A DNA stretch of 55,582 nt from Thermoplasmata archaeon. Lineage in GTDB: Archaea; Thermoplasmatota; Penumbrarchaeia; JAEHCK01. Below, piece after piece: positions 45,232 to 54,305 of this stretch. The stretch spans positions 1 through 55,582 of the forward strand of contig JAEHCK010000015.1 of the NCBI GenBank assembly GCA_020696345.1, read 5' to 3'. A program made the translations under genes and the position numbers. The notes below the pieces were generated by a model. That model was not told the DNA's origin, searched no databases, and saw only the letters and a list, made by a program, of their open reading frames with translations. Each line of letters opens with the position of its first letter. The stretch's first letter is position 1.

Positions 45232-46230
45232 ATGCGTGTAGTGCTAGGCGGTACGTTCGATCCTTTACATAAGGGACATAAGGCTTTGTTCAACCAAGCT
45301 TTTGAGATCGGTCAAGGCGGCGAGATCATAATTGGCCTCACATCCGATATTTTGGCCAAAGGTACTAGAACGCGTAAGATCAGCCCATTTCACATGCGTA
45401 AACAGAGCCTGGAGACTTATTTATATGCCATGCAAAAAAAATATCCCAATACTCGTTGCACCATTGTCGAGATCACTGAAGTATTGAATATCCCGATCAC
45501 GAGAGAGGTCGATGCGGATGCGCTTGTAGTTTCCGAGGGTCGTCGAGGTGTTGCCGAAGAGACCAATTTGCATCGTAAACTACATGGAAAGTCACCCATG
45601 GAGATCTTTATCGTGCCATATGTACTTGCAATGGATGGTTCACCTATTAAAGCTACACGGATCGCCAATAAAGAGATAGATACCGAGGGTAGAATATTAG
45701 AAACCGTTAAAGTTGCGGTCGGGACAAATAATGATGTGAAACTCCGCGCCGTCAAGAACATCTTTACAAAGGTATTCGATCGACTTGAGCTTGTTAAGGT
45801 TTCGGTCACCTCAGGCGTACCACCGCAGCCCAGGGAAGGAAAGACGATCATCGGTGCGCAAAACCGAGCCACCAGAGCTTTGAAAAAAGTACCAGATGCA
45901 CATTTTGGTGTTGGTATCGAGGCCGGTCTGTTCATGGATGAGATGACAAATAACCTTTATGATGTTCAGTATTGTGCGATCACCGATCGCGGCGACCGTA
46001 TGACGGTTGGCCACGGCCCGGGGTTCTATTATCCGCCCAAAGTTGTGGATGAATTACAAAAGGAAAAGACGGTGGGTGAAGTGATGTCGAAACTTACCGG
46101 GATAGATGATATTGGTCAAAAAATGGGTGCTATAGGTTACCTGACGAAAGACATTTTAACGCGTGAAGGGCTGAGCGAGCAGGCAGTTTTAATGGCACTG
46201 GTGCCGAGAATAACGGAACTGTATGATTAG
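45232..46230 (+). CDS. Phosphopantetheine adenylyltransferase fused to DUF84 (NTPase-like) domain
   Basis: Residues 1 to about 155 are archaeal-type CoaD: GGTFDPLHKGH (6-16), the adenylyltransferase motif, and DGSPIKATRI near residue 142. It transfers AMP to phosphopantetheine to make dephospho-CoA. Residues about 158-332 match DUF84, an inosine/xanthosine triphosphatase-like fold (VAVGTNNDVKLRAVKNIF, GVGIEAGLF). I recall similar fusions annotated in Thermoplasmatales. GAGGAG is upstream of the ATG. Its last 48 codons and about 70 bases beyond are duplicated directly downstream. Confidence 0.9.
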   Translation: MRVVLGGTFDPLHKGHKALFNQAFEIGQGGEIIIGLTSDILAKGTRTRKISPFHMRKQSLETYLYAMQKKYPNTRCTIVEITEVLNIPITREVDADALVVSEGRRGVAEETNLHRKLHGKSPMEIFIVPYVLAMDGSPIKATRIANKEIDTEGRILETVKVAVGTNNDVKLRAVKNIFTKVFDRLELVKVSVTSGVPPQPREGKTIIGAQNRATRALKKVPDAHFGVGIEAGLFMDEMTNNLYDVQYCAITDRGDRMTVGHGPGFYYPPKVVDELQKEKTVGEVMSKLTGIDDIGQKMGAIGYLTKDILTREGLSEQAVLMALVPRITELYD

Positions 46231-46514
46231 TTTCTGATTATAAAGTTGTCAGTTTACAGTTGTCAGTTTTCAGTTTGTTGAGGTTATGTTTAACTTTCAG
46301 GACGAAACTTACCGGGATAGATGATATTGGTCACAAAACGGGGGCCATAGGTTACCTGACGAAGGACCTTTTAATGCGTGAAGGCCTGAGCGAGCAGGCA
46401 GTTTTAATGGCGCTGGTGCCGAGAATAACGGAACTGTATGATTAGTTTCTGATTATAAAGTTGTCAGTTTACAGTTGTCAGTTTTCAGTTTGTTGAGGTT
46501 ATGTTTAACTTTCA
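46088..46514 (+). repeat. 215-bp tandem duplication
   Basis: Copy 1 is 46088-46302 and copy 2 is 46303-46514, with a constant offset of 215 bp. The copies differ at about nine positions, all in the coding part of the DUF84 tail. The following roughly 70 bases (TAGTTTCTGATTATAAAG onward) are identical. The noncoding part contains TTGTCAGTTTACAGTTGTCA, a low-complexity motif also near 47830. Confidence 0.95.
46303..46445 (+). pseudogene. Duplicated 3' end of the CoaD-DUF84 gene
   Basis: A fragment encoding the last 47 residues of the DUF84 domain (from LTGIDDIGHK to RITELYD) with four amino-acid changes relative to the intact gene. It lacks the catalytic part and any start of its own, so it is not expected to work. 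Confidence 0.88.
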
Positions 46515-46861
46515 AGGGATTTTCGTAGACCAAACAACATCTTACTTATTTCTTCCTGATTAGATATTACTTCATTACAATCCTTTTTAGTTAAATATTC
46601 GAGATCTGTTGATAATAATAAATACACTCCTAATTCATTACAGGAACCAATGGCTATTGAAATAAATTGTACGAATTCCTTTCGATGTTTTTTGCCACAA
46701 CCTTCGGCAATATTCGCAACAATTGAAATTGATGCACGTCTCATTTGAGAGATCAATCCATAAGTTTCTTTTTTTGGGAAAGATTTTGTTAATCTGTATA
46801 TTTTTAATGTTAATTTATACGCCTTACCCCATACTTTCAAGTTCTTATAGCCTTTCACCAT
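46505..46861 (-). CDS. Four-helix-bundle protein (S23-like)
   Basis: 118 residues of the family annotated as 23S rRNA intervening-sequence or four-helix-bundle proteins: YKNLKVWGKAYKLTLKIYRLT near the start, then QMRRASISIVANIAEGCGK (about 39-57) and FIxxAxGSCNELGVYLLLS. The role of the family is mostly unknown; relatives act with diversity-generating retroelements, but none is seen here. I use ATG 46861, while the frame extends to TTG 46876. The stop lies at the end of the 215-bp duplication. Such genes are more common in bacteria, so transfer is possible. Confidence 0.85.
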   Translation of the reverse strand: MVKGYKNLKVWGKAYKLTLKIYRLTKSFPKKETYGLISQMRRASISIVANIAEGCGKKHRKEFVQFISIAIGSCNELGVYLLLSTDLEYLTKKDCNEVISNQEEISKMLFGLRKSLES

Positions 46862-47021
46862 GTTATCAAAATCCAATAATTACACATACTAACTTATACT
46901 CAAAAATATATATAACAATATATCAGGGGGGACGGTGAAAGAATAAAACCTATTTTATGTCATTTTACAGTTTTTTAATATCATCAAATTATGTAATCAC
47001 ACTGACAACTAACAACTACAT

Positions 47022-47789
47022 TCAGAATTTATAAATCGCCAAATCTTTCGGTATGATAACATTTTGATCTTGCGAGATGTCTTCCGTTATTGTTCCAATA
47101 TGGTTCAGGATGATCTTCGTTCTTTCATCAAGTCGTTCTCTAAGCTTTTCGAGTTTAGCTTGGCTTATGTGTCCGGGAACATCCAAATCCGGGTTGGAGA
47201 ATTCGATAATTAAAATGTCCAAACCCTCAGCCAGTCGATATAGGCCGTCACATAGATCGGTATCACCAGTGTAGCCAATAGTTTTTCCACCCAGCGATAT
47301 TTTATAACCATATGCATCCATGCTTATACCGCCGTGTTCCATGTTAAATGCATCGAACTCGAGACCATAGGCCTGGTACCGCCCACTATCTGTTACTTCC
47401 AAATACTTGAGCAACACCTTGTCTTTTAATTTATCGAACAATCCAGGGAAACCCAGGTTCAATAGCTGTGCCATCCGACCCATTACACCTGCAGGGCCGA
47501 TAATGGTCAATGGGTGGTCAGGTGGTTCTATATATGCATAATCCAGAAGTATGAACGGCAGGCCGAAATAATGGTCGGCGTGGAAATGTGTAATGAATAT
47601 GTTTTCCAAGGCTGACAAACTGCGATCTAGCAGCTTCATGTGCGGTACAACAATGGGGCTTGGATCAAATAATATCGTATTGTTTACGAGAATAGAACCC
47701 CAATACCGCTTCGCCATGGAAAACGCGTTGCCCGTACCCAGAAAGACTAACTCTAATTCTTGGTTTTTGTTTTGGTCTGGCAATTGCAC
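47022..47789 (-). CDS. MBL-fold metal-dependent hydrolase (RNase Z-like)
   Basis: 255 residues. The metal-binding motif THFHADHYFGLPF is at about residues 64-76, and later ligands are seen in MEHGG, GYTGDTD (about 170-176) and LNHIG near 234. The N-terminal LVFLGTGNAF is typical of the RNase Z/arylsulfatase-like group. The length is short for tRNase Z and no exosite arm is obvious, so I leave the substrate open. The start is GTG 47789 or TTG 47783, the latter with GGTG upstream. Confidence 0.8.
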   Translation of the reverse strand: MQLPDQNKNQELELVFLGTGNAFSMAKRYWGSILVNNTILFDPSPIVVPHMKLLDRSLSALENIFITHFHADHYFGLPFILLDYAYIEPPDHPLTIIGPAGVMGRMAQLLNLGFPGLFDKLKDKVLLKYLEVTDSGRYQAYGLEFDAFNMEHGGISMDAYGYKISLGGKTIGYTGDTDLCDGLYRLAEGLDILIIEFSNPDLDVPGHISQAKLEKLRERLDERTKIILNHIGTITEDISQDQNVIIPKDLAIYKF

Positions 47790-48512
47790 ACCAAAATAAG
47801 TGATAAACGTATCGAGTGAAAAAGGTTTGTGTTGTTATCAGTTGACAGTTGTCAGTTGTCAGTCATAAGTGTGATGAGTTTGTATTGGTAATTAGCACTA
47901 CTTTGTAGGTTGAAAGATTTAATGAATTGTGGATGAAGAATGGTGGATGGTGGATGGTGAATTAGGTGTGAAGTATGAGTACACTGCGATATGAGTACAC
48001 TACGATCTTTTTTCTAAAAACAAGCGTTTGAGGTTTGAAGTTTAGAGTAAACTCTAAACTTAGGGATGTGGGATGTGGGGTGTGGGATGTGAGTTGCAGT
48101 ATTTATGCAAACCTCTAACCTCACACTTTACTGACCATCCAAAAATCGAAATTTTTCCCACTTTCCTCTAACGGTTTAAATTATGATAGCTGAAAAGTGT
48201 CCTCTACCCACTTTCCTTAAGATGTGGGATCTCAATTACTATTATACCTCAAGCGAGCAGAGCAATATTTAATCTACCCTAATCCCACACTTTGAATCAT
48301 ATAAACATCGTTCCACATCCCACATCCCTTCAGATTGGCTATGATCAATTAATGGTTTGGTGGGTAAATGGAGGGGGGTCAGAAGTTGGGGGGTCAAATG
48401 AATGGGGGCCAGGGAACCGAGGGCGTTCTTTAATCTATTTCTACTCGAAACTCCTATCGATCCAAGCTATTTTGGCCATAGGTCGAGACCCTGACCCCGA
48501 TTTCATATTGAA
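47790..48512. repeat. Gene-free region with several short-period repeats
   Basis: It contains CAGTTGACAGTTGTCAGT (about 47838-47855), GGTGGATGGTGGATGGTGAA (about 47943), and the palindrome AGTTTAGAGTAAACTCTAAA (about 48039). GGGATGT units of 7 bp at 48062-48090 are mirrored by CCACATCCCACATCCC near 48312-48327. From 48373 a GGGGGGTCAG arm is mirrored by GACCCTGACCCC near 48487-48499. No convincing gene is visible; the 74-codon frame at 48292 lies wholly within repeats. Confidence 0.65.
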
Positions 48513-49070
48513 TTAAGCATGCAGCTGATTTGGCCATTGCTTAATCTTAGGAATTTTTCTGATGGTGAAACCAATAACTCCAAGAATGAAACTGGTGATA
48601 ATGATATAAAAGAAAATATTGTTGAAGAATGTGAAAAATGCAAAACAGAACACGATCATGCACAGCCATTCGAAAATATTTCCTTTCAGCCATCCCTTTT
48701 TATGTAAACTGTAAGTTGATAGTTTTCGTTTCAGGAGTTTTTTGGATCTTGGAAAAGTTTCGATATAGTTATAAAATAGCATTCCGATCAATAAAAATAG
48801 ACTGCCAAAATTGAGCATATCGAAACCCAGGTTATACCGCGGCATATCAAAGTTCTGTGCAATAAAGGCACCTTTGGTATTGTTCATTAACTCAGCCCGA
48901 GCATTTTCCGGGTTTAGATCCTCAGCATCGGGTATTAGCGCAGGATAGTACAAAATAAAGCCGTAGATAGATAAAAGAACACCCAGATTTATTAAAATAT
49001 AAATTGTAAATGCTTCTTTGAACCTTTGGTGTTTTATCAATTTGATAAATGTACTACCCTTTTTATTCAT
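48513..49070 (-). CDS. Membrane protein of unknown function
   Basis: 185 residues with four probable membrane helices at about 22-42, 82-101, 131-150 and 152-170. A loop of about 40 residues between the first two (NPENARAELMNNTKG) is probably outside the cell. GGAAGG precedes the ATG. I recognise no family. It diverges from the PQQ-propeller gene, with a long repeat-filled space between them. Confidence 0.7.
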   Translation of the reverse strand: MNKKGSTFIKLIKHQRFKEAFTIYILINLGVLLSIYGFILYYPALIPDAEDLNPENARAELMNNTKGAFIAQNFDMPRYNLGFDMLNFGSLFLLIGMLFYNYIETFPRSKKLLKRKLSTYSLHKKGWLKGNIFEWLCMIVFCFAFFTFFNNIFFYIIITSFILGVIGFTIRKIPKIKQWPNQLHA

Positions 49071-49963
49071 TTGCCTTCCCCCCTGATCTGGATAAGCAAT
49101 AGGGTCAATTATTTTTTTTATTAGATCCTATTTTTTACATTAGCAACTAACCTAATATTTTGATTGTATCCCCCTTCAGGATGGCTTTTGTTATAGTATA
49201 TATTGATTTGGCGGTATTTATATCTTTCCATTAATATAAAAATGAGATTATAATTGTATATTAGTGTAGATCGGGTGTCCAGAGAGTGTAAGAGTTTGTG
49301 AGTTTGGGAGTGTGTGAGTTTAGGGAGTTATGGGAGTTGTAATTAGGGATCCTACACAAAAACAAGATAGATTAATATTTAATTCTTATTTTTGTTGGAA
49401 CTTAGAATTCCTTCGATGAGGATTATAATTAAATTTGGAATTCTAACCCCAGGTGTTATAATTTAGGGGTCAGGATGTTGGATTGTGAATTGTCGGATGG
49501 TCGACTAGTCGACCGGTAGACTGGTAGACTAGCAGATCGATAGACCGATAGACCAGTAGACCGATAGACCGATAGACCGATGGGCCAGCAGACCGATAGA
49601 CCGGCAGACCAAATGACCCGTGGACCATCTAACAATTAACTCCTACTTTTGACTGGGTAAGAATTCTGAATTAATTGTAATGCATTTTTAAGAATTCTTA
49701 GTTCCAGACAATTTTTTTATGAAAAATTGTTGAGGTTTAAAATTTGATTTTTACATTTTTAATTTTCCAATCCACAAGTGATCTACATTGATAAAAAAGC
49801 AAAACGGTCTGTTCATTGAGGATTGAGGATTGAGGACGCCGATCTTTCGGTTGGCAAAAATATAAAGCAATAATATAAATATACAAATAACATATATATA
49901 TACTGAGAACACTATACTTTTAATAGAGTTAATGAGTTAATATTTAATAAAACAATAAAGAGG
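49071..49963. repeat. Gene-free region with hairpins and an 8-bp array
   Basis: GAGTTTG/GAGTGTG low-complexity sequence lies at about 49275-49335. A hairpin TTAGAATTCC/GGAATTCTAA is at 49402-49411 and 49437-49446. An 8-bp array runs from 49499 to 49626: the 16-bp palindrome GGTCGACTAGTCGACC (49499-49514), then GACC-type boxes every 8 bp from 49511 to 49623 (GACCGATA is commonest). A second hairpin TAAGAATTC/GAATTCTTA is at 49659-49700, followed by CAATTTTTTTATGAAAAATTG at 49709-49729. The last bases carry the promoter and GGTGAT site of the next gene. Confidence 0.85.
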
Positions 49964-52900
49964 GTGATTAATATCCGAAAATTTGGTTATTATTTTGGAT
50001 TTTTGATAATTAGTTTATTGATCACATCAATATTCAGCAATTTGGCATATACACATACGACTCCCAACCAGACTTATTCGACCGAACCCGATACAAATTA
50101 CGTAGAAACAATAGATATTGCTTCGCATACACGTGGTTCACGAAGTGTGAGTTTAGAAGACTGGCCGATGTTTCGGTACAATAAATCCGGCATAGGTTTT
50201 AATGCAAACTCAATAGGACCTGGGACCAACAATGTACGCTGGACCTTCAATACCAGTGGTTCTGGCGTGTATTCATCTGCAGCGATCGTGGATGGGATTG
50301 TATATATCGGTTCCGAGGATGGACAATTATATTGTTTAAACCTGTCCAATGGCGAAAAATATTGGAACTTTTCAACCGGTTCCAATGGCATATTTTCGTC
50401 ACCTGCATTTTCCAATGGAAAGGTTTTTGTAGGCAACATAGGAACAGATCAGTTATGGTGTTTGAATGCCAGTACAGGCGTTCCGATCTGGAACTTTTCC
50501 TGGATCGATTCGGGAAAGGGCATGTATTCATCACCGACCGTGGTTGGCGGTTATGTATACTTTGGAACAGACAGCAGCAAGGTATTTTGCCTACCTGAGA
50601 ACGATCCGAATAGTGACGGCATGATCTCTGCAGCTGAGATAACATGGCAATATACTACCACAGATATGGTCTGGTCAACGCCGGCAGTAGTAGGAAATTT
50701 AGTATTTATCGGTGTTGGTGACGGTCTCGCCTTGGGAACTAATTCGGTAATATGTTTAAATAAAGCTAATGGCGGTTTGGTCTGGTCCTATAATGATGGT
50801 GGTAATGTATTGGATGTGATCGGTTCACCCGCAGTTGAAGGCGGTTTTGTTTATGTTGCCAGCTCAAAAAGGAACCTATATAAACTGAATGCTGGTACCG
50901 GTGCCCAGGTCTGGCGCAAGGGTCTTGGGCCTGGTGGTGTTGCCTGGGGTTCGCCTGCAGTGGGTTACGGTCGTGTGTTCATAGGAGTGGATAGCAATAA
51001 ATTGACCTGCTTTGATCTTGCTGGCAATAAGATATGGACCTATACCGCAACAAATAAATTCAGATCATCTCCCACTCTTGCGGACGATAAATTATATATT
51101 GGTTGCATGGACGGCAAGGTCTATTGTTTGAGTGCGATTACCAATAATGACCCACCAACACCAATCTGGACATATACCGTAACAGCCACACCCACCAACG
51201 GCGTTTGGTCTTCACCAGCGATCTCCGAAGGTAAAGTGGTGATCGGTGGCGAGCATGCTACCAACGCAGGAGTTTACTGCTTTGGACCAACGGACTCAAC
51301 CTATCCCACGGTAATATCAAACTTTCCATCAAACCTGGCTACCGGCGTTCCCCTCAGTACCAATATTAAGATCAACTTTAGCGAGTTCATGAACATCTCG
51401 TTGATAAATACTGCGAATATCCTTGTGAAAGACGGCTCTGGTGGTTCAGTTGCGGGCACGGTTAATTGGGATATTCCAACAAAAATGGCAACATTCACAC
51501 CAAGCAGTGCCTTGAACCGCTCGGAAACCTATGATATAATCGTTCAAACACAAATAAAAGATCTAGCGGGATTGAACTTGGATGGCAATAATAACGGTAC
51601 CTGGGAGGGTGCTCCGGCAGACCATTACACATTTAATTTCACAACAATATTGAATAAAGAACCAGTATTGACAAGCCCACAGCTTTCACCTCTGCAGGGT
51701 GATAAGAATACTAATTTTGTGTATAAGATAATTTATACTGACCTTGATGACGACTCACCAGCAACACTGCCAGCATATATCAAGGTGCATATTGATAACG
51801 ATGCAGGCCACACTATGATCTTGGATGCCAGTGCACCTACAGCATTGTGCGATAATAATTATGTCAATGGTGAACAATATACTTATGGCGCCACAATTAG
51901 CACTTATGGGACACATACATATCAATTCAAATGCTTTGATGCATTTGATCTGAACCAGACTCAGGTATTGAATAATCCATTTACCTGGTTCAAACAAGAG
52001 TTAGGCACTATACCAGATCAAATAGCCACCGAAGATATCGACCTGGTCTTAAATGTGGGTAATTACTACACAGATGAGGATACAGATAAAGCGGCTCTGA
52101 CCATCAAAGAGGATTCAACTTATGCAACTGTAAATGATTTCAATATCACATTTAATTACCCAAATTCGTTCAATTTCCCAAGCGGTACGACCTTAGAGGT
52201 AGTTAAGGTTACATTAAATGACTCTGCCCGAGGATATGAGGTTTCAAAAAATGTAAATGTCAATGTGATCGCGGTGAACGACCGGCCGCAGATCGCTGGT
52301 GTCGAGGACCTACAGGTGAATGAGGGGACACCGGATATGTTAGATGTTTCGGCAAACATCGATGATGAAGACAATGTGGTAGCAGATCTATCCATCTCCA
52401 CGAATTCGAGTTATACTACGGTTAATGGCAAGGAGATCACATTCTCGTATCCGAAGAATTGCGGGATCCTAATAGAATTTGTCAAGATCAGTGTGTTTGA
52501 CGGTGCGCTCTACGGACATCAAAACATTTCGGTAAATGTGATCCCGGAAGGTGCAGAATTTACAGTAAAACCCATCCCGACCCAGGAAGCCACCGAAGAT
52601 ATCGATCTAGCGCTTGATATGGCGGATTACATAATCCCACTAGGTGGTTATAGCCTAGACGATTTCGATATAGATATGAATTCGAGTTATGGTGACCTTG
52701 TTGATACTGTGATCACTTTCAATTACCCAAATTCGTTCAATTATCCAAGCGGCAGGACATTTGAAATGGTCAATATCAGTGTATCGGAGCCGATCTCGGG
52801 CTATGAGATCTCACAAAATGTAAGGATCAATGTGCTGCCTGTGAACGACCCGCCACAAATTACCGATATCTATGATCTGCAAGTTTATGCGGGTCTATCG

Positions 52901-54169
52901 TATGTGCTGGATATTACTGACTGCATAAGTGATGAAGACAATAATATCACCGAATTGACCATCTCGTCAAATTCGAGTTTTGCTGAAGTAGATAATGAAG
53001 TCAAAGAGATCACATTCTTTTATCCTGAAGAGAGTGAGATATCTATAGACTTTGTTCAAATAACGGTCAATGATAGTGAGCATTCTGCGCACCAGAACAT
53101 CTCGGTTACCATTATCGACGACGATTTGCCATTCATATTATTACCCATACCTGACCAAAACGCAACCGAAGATATTGATCTGATCGTTGACCTGGAACGT
53201 TACATTATTCCCAATGTGAACTTCTCGATCGATGATCTCGAAATGGATATCAATTCGAGTAATGGTAAGATCGAAGGTTCCGAACTTATTTTCAATTATC
53301 CAAACTCGTTCAATTATCCCAGCGGCCGAACGTACGAATTTATTAAGATATCGGTTTCATATCAGAACTTTTCACTTTCCCAGAACTTTAAAATTAATGT
53401 CCAACCAATAAACGATGGGCCTGCATTAGCCGTTGTTAAAGCGCCGACCTTGGCCGAGGAGAATGCATCCATTATGTTCGAAATAAAATATTTTGACATT
53501 GATGGTTCCGAGGACCCATTGGTAGAACTTGTAATCGAGAACGAATACAAGAATATGACCCTGATCTCCGGCGAAATCCATTCACCATCTTCGAGCGGTA
53601 CATATCAACTTGAACTACAATTATTAGCCGGTAATTATACTTATTATTTCCGTGCAGACGATCTTGAAGACTCGACATTAAGTGTAGTAAAAACCAAACA
53701 ATACCAGTTGGAAGTTGTCAAAGATATTATCAAACCACCACCCTATAATGACTCTGATAATGACAACATTCCCGATGAATGGGAGCTCGAGCATGGTCTT
53801 GACCCGTTCGACCCTGATGATGCGCAGGAGGATCTCGATAATGATACATATACAAACCTCCAGGAATATTTGGGCATTGATGGCGAAGCCGGTGGTAATG
53901 ATTCCTCCGATCCCAACGACCCTCTCGACATACCCATTAAAGAACAAATTCCCGAGGATGGAAGACCAAAAACCGATGGTGACAATGCGTGGGTTGCGGG
54001 TTACATGGCCGCTGTTGCAGTGATCATGATAATACTCATTTTGCTAATTTTGTTCTTATTCCAAAAACAGAAAAGAGAGCGCAAAGATTATCCCGAGGAA
54101 CGAGTGCCCGATGATGCGAACGATCTGGGCTTTTTATTGGAGCTTTTCGGGTTCACAAATGAAGAATAA
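49964..54169 (+). CDS. Giant PQQ-like beta-propeller surface protein
   Basis: About 1400 residues with a signal peptide (about 8-30). PQQ-type propeller repeats (VYIGSEDGQLYCLNLSNGEKYW and similar) span about 75-440. An Ig-like Big_5 domain follows (about 445-555). Four related repeats beginning ATEDIDL and containing FNYPNSFNxPSGxT span about 690-1160. A calcium-repeat DSDNDNIPDEWELEHGLDP is near 1265. One membrane helix lies near 1340-1362, then a basic short tail. The frame starts at GTG 49964, but GGTGAT overlaps it; ATC at 49973, four bases beyond GGTGAT, is a likely alternative. Confidence 0.87.
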   Translation: MINIRKFGYYFGFLIISLLITSIFSNLAYTHTTPNQTYSTEPDTNYVETIDIASHTRGSRSVSLEDWPMFRYNKSGIGFNANSIGPGTNNVRWTFNTSGSGVYSSAAIVDGIVYIGSEDGQLYCLNLSNGEKYWNFSTGSNGIFSSPAFSNGKVFVGNIGTDQLWCLNASTGVPIWNFSWIDSGKGMYSSPTVVGGYVYFGTDSSKVFCLPENDPNSDGMISAAEITWQYTTTDMVWSTPAVVGNLVFIGVGDGLALGTNSVICLNKANGGLVWSYNDGGNVLDVIGSPAVEGGFVYVASSKRNLYKLNAGTGAQVWRKGLGPGGVAWGSPAVGYGRVFIGVDSNKLTCFDLAGNKIWTYTATNKFRSSPTLADDKLYIGCMDGKVYCLSAITNNDPPTPIWTYTVTATPTNGVWSSPAISEGKVVIGGEHATNAGVYCFGPTDSTYPTVISNFPSNLATGVPLSTNIKINFSEFMNISLINTANILVKDGSGGSVAGTVNWDIPTKMATFTPSSALNRSETYDIIVQTQIKDLAGLNLDGNNNGTWEGAPADHYTFNFTTILNKEPVLTSPQLSPLQGDKNTNFVYKIIYTDLDDDSPATLPAYIKVHIDNDAGHTMILDASAPTALCDNNYVNGEQYTYGATISTYGTHTYQFKCFDAFDLNQTQVLNNPFTWFKQELGTIPDQIATEDIDLVLNVGNYYTDEDTDKAALTIKEDSTYATVNDFNITFNYPNSFNFPSGTTLEVVKVTLNDSARGYEVSKNVNVNVIAVNDRPQIAGVEDLQVNEGTPDMLDVSANIDDEDNVVADLSISTNSSYTTVNGKEITFSYPKNCGILIEFVKISVFDGALYGHQNISVNVIPEGAEFTVKPIPTQEATEDIDLALDMADYIIPLGGYSLDDFDIDMNSSYGDLVDTVITFNYPNSFNYPSGRTFEMVNISVSEPISGYEISQNVRINVLPVNDPPQITDIYDLQVYAGLSYVLDITDCISDEDNNITELTISSNSSFAEVDNEVKEITFFYPEESEISIDFVQITVNDSEHSAHQNISVTIIDDDLPFILLPIPDQNATEDIDLIVDLERYIIPNVNFSIDDLEMDINSSNGKIEGSELIFNYPNSFNYPSGRTYEFIKISVSYQNFSLSQNFKINVQPINDGPALAVVKAPTLAEENASIMFEIKYFDIDGSEDPLVELVIENEYKNMTLISGEIHSPSSSGTYQLELQLLAGNYTYYFRADDLEDSTLSVVKTKQYQLEVVKDIIKPPPYNDSDNDNIPDEWELEHGLDPFDPDDAQEDLDNDTYTNLQEYLGIDGEAGGNDSSDPNDPLDIPIKEQIPEDGRPKTDGDNAWVAGYMAAVAVIMIILILLILFLFQKQKRERKDYPEERVPDDANDLGFLLELFGFTNEE

Positions 54170-54305
54170 AGATTTTACAATATATCAGTAATAACAAATC
54201 CAATCCCGCTCCCGAAAGGAGATCTCATTATACTCGGGCTCGGGCACCACTTCGTTAGGCTCTGTTGAATATCTGCTTGTCAGGCTCTGCTTATATTTCG
54301 ATGGT

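Noticed and set aside
46260..46445. 61-codon frame as a complete gene
   Set aside because: All but the first residues are the copied tail of the DUF84 domain, and the frame starts in non-coding sequence.
48292..48516. 74-codon frame as a gene
   Set aside because: It lies entirely in the short-period repeats and lacks a ribosome binding site or conserved features.
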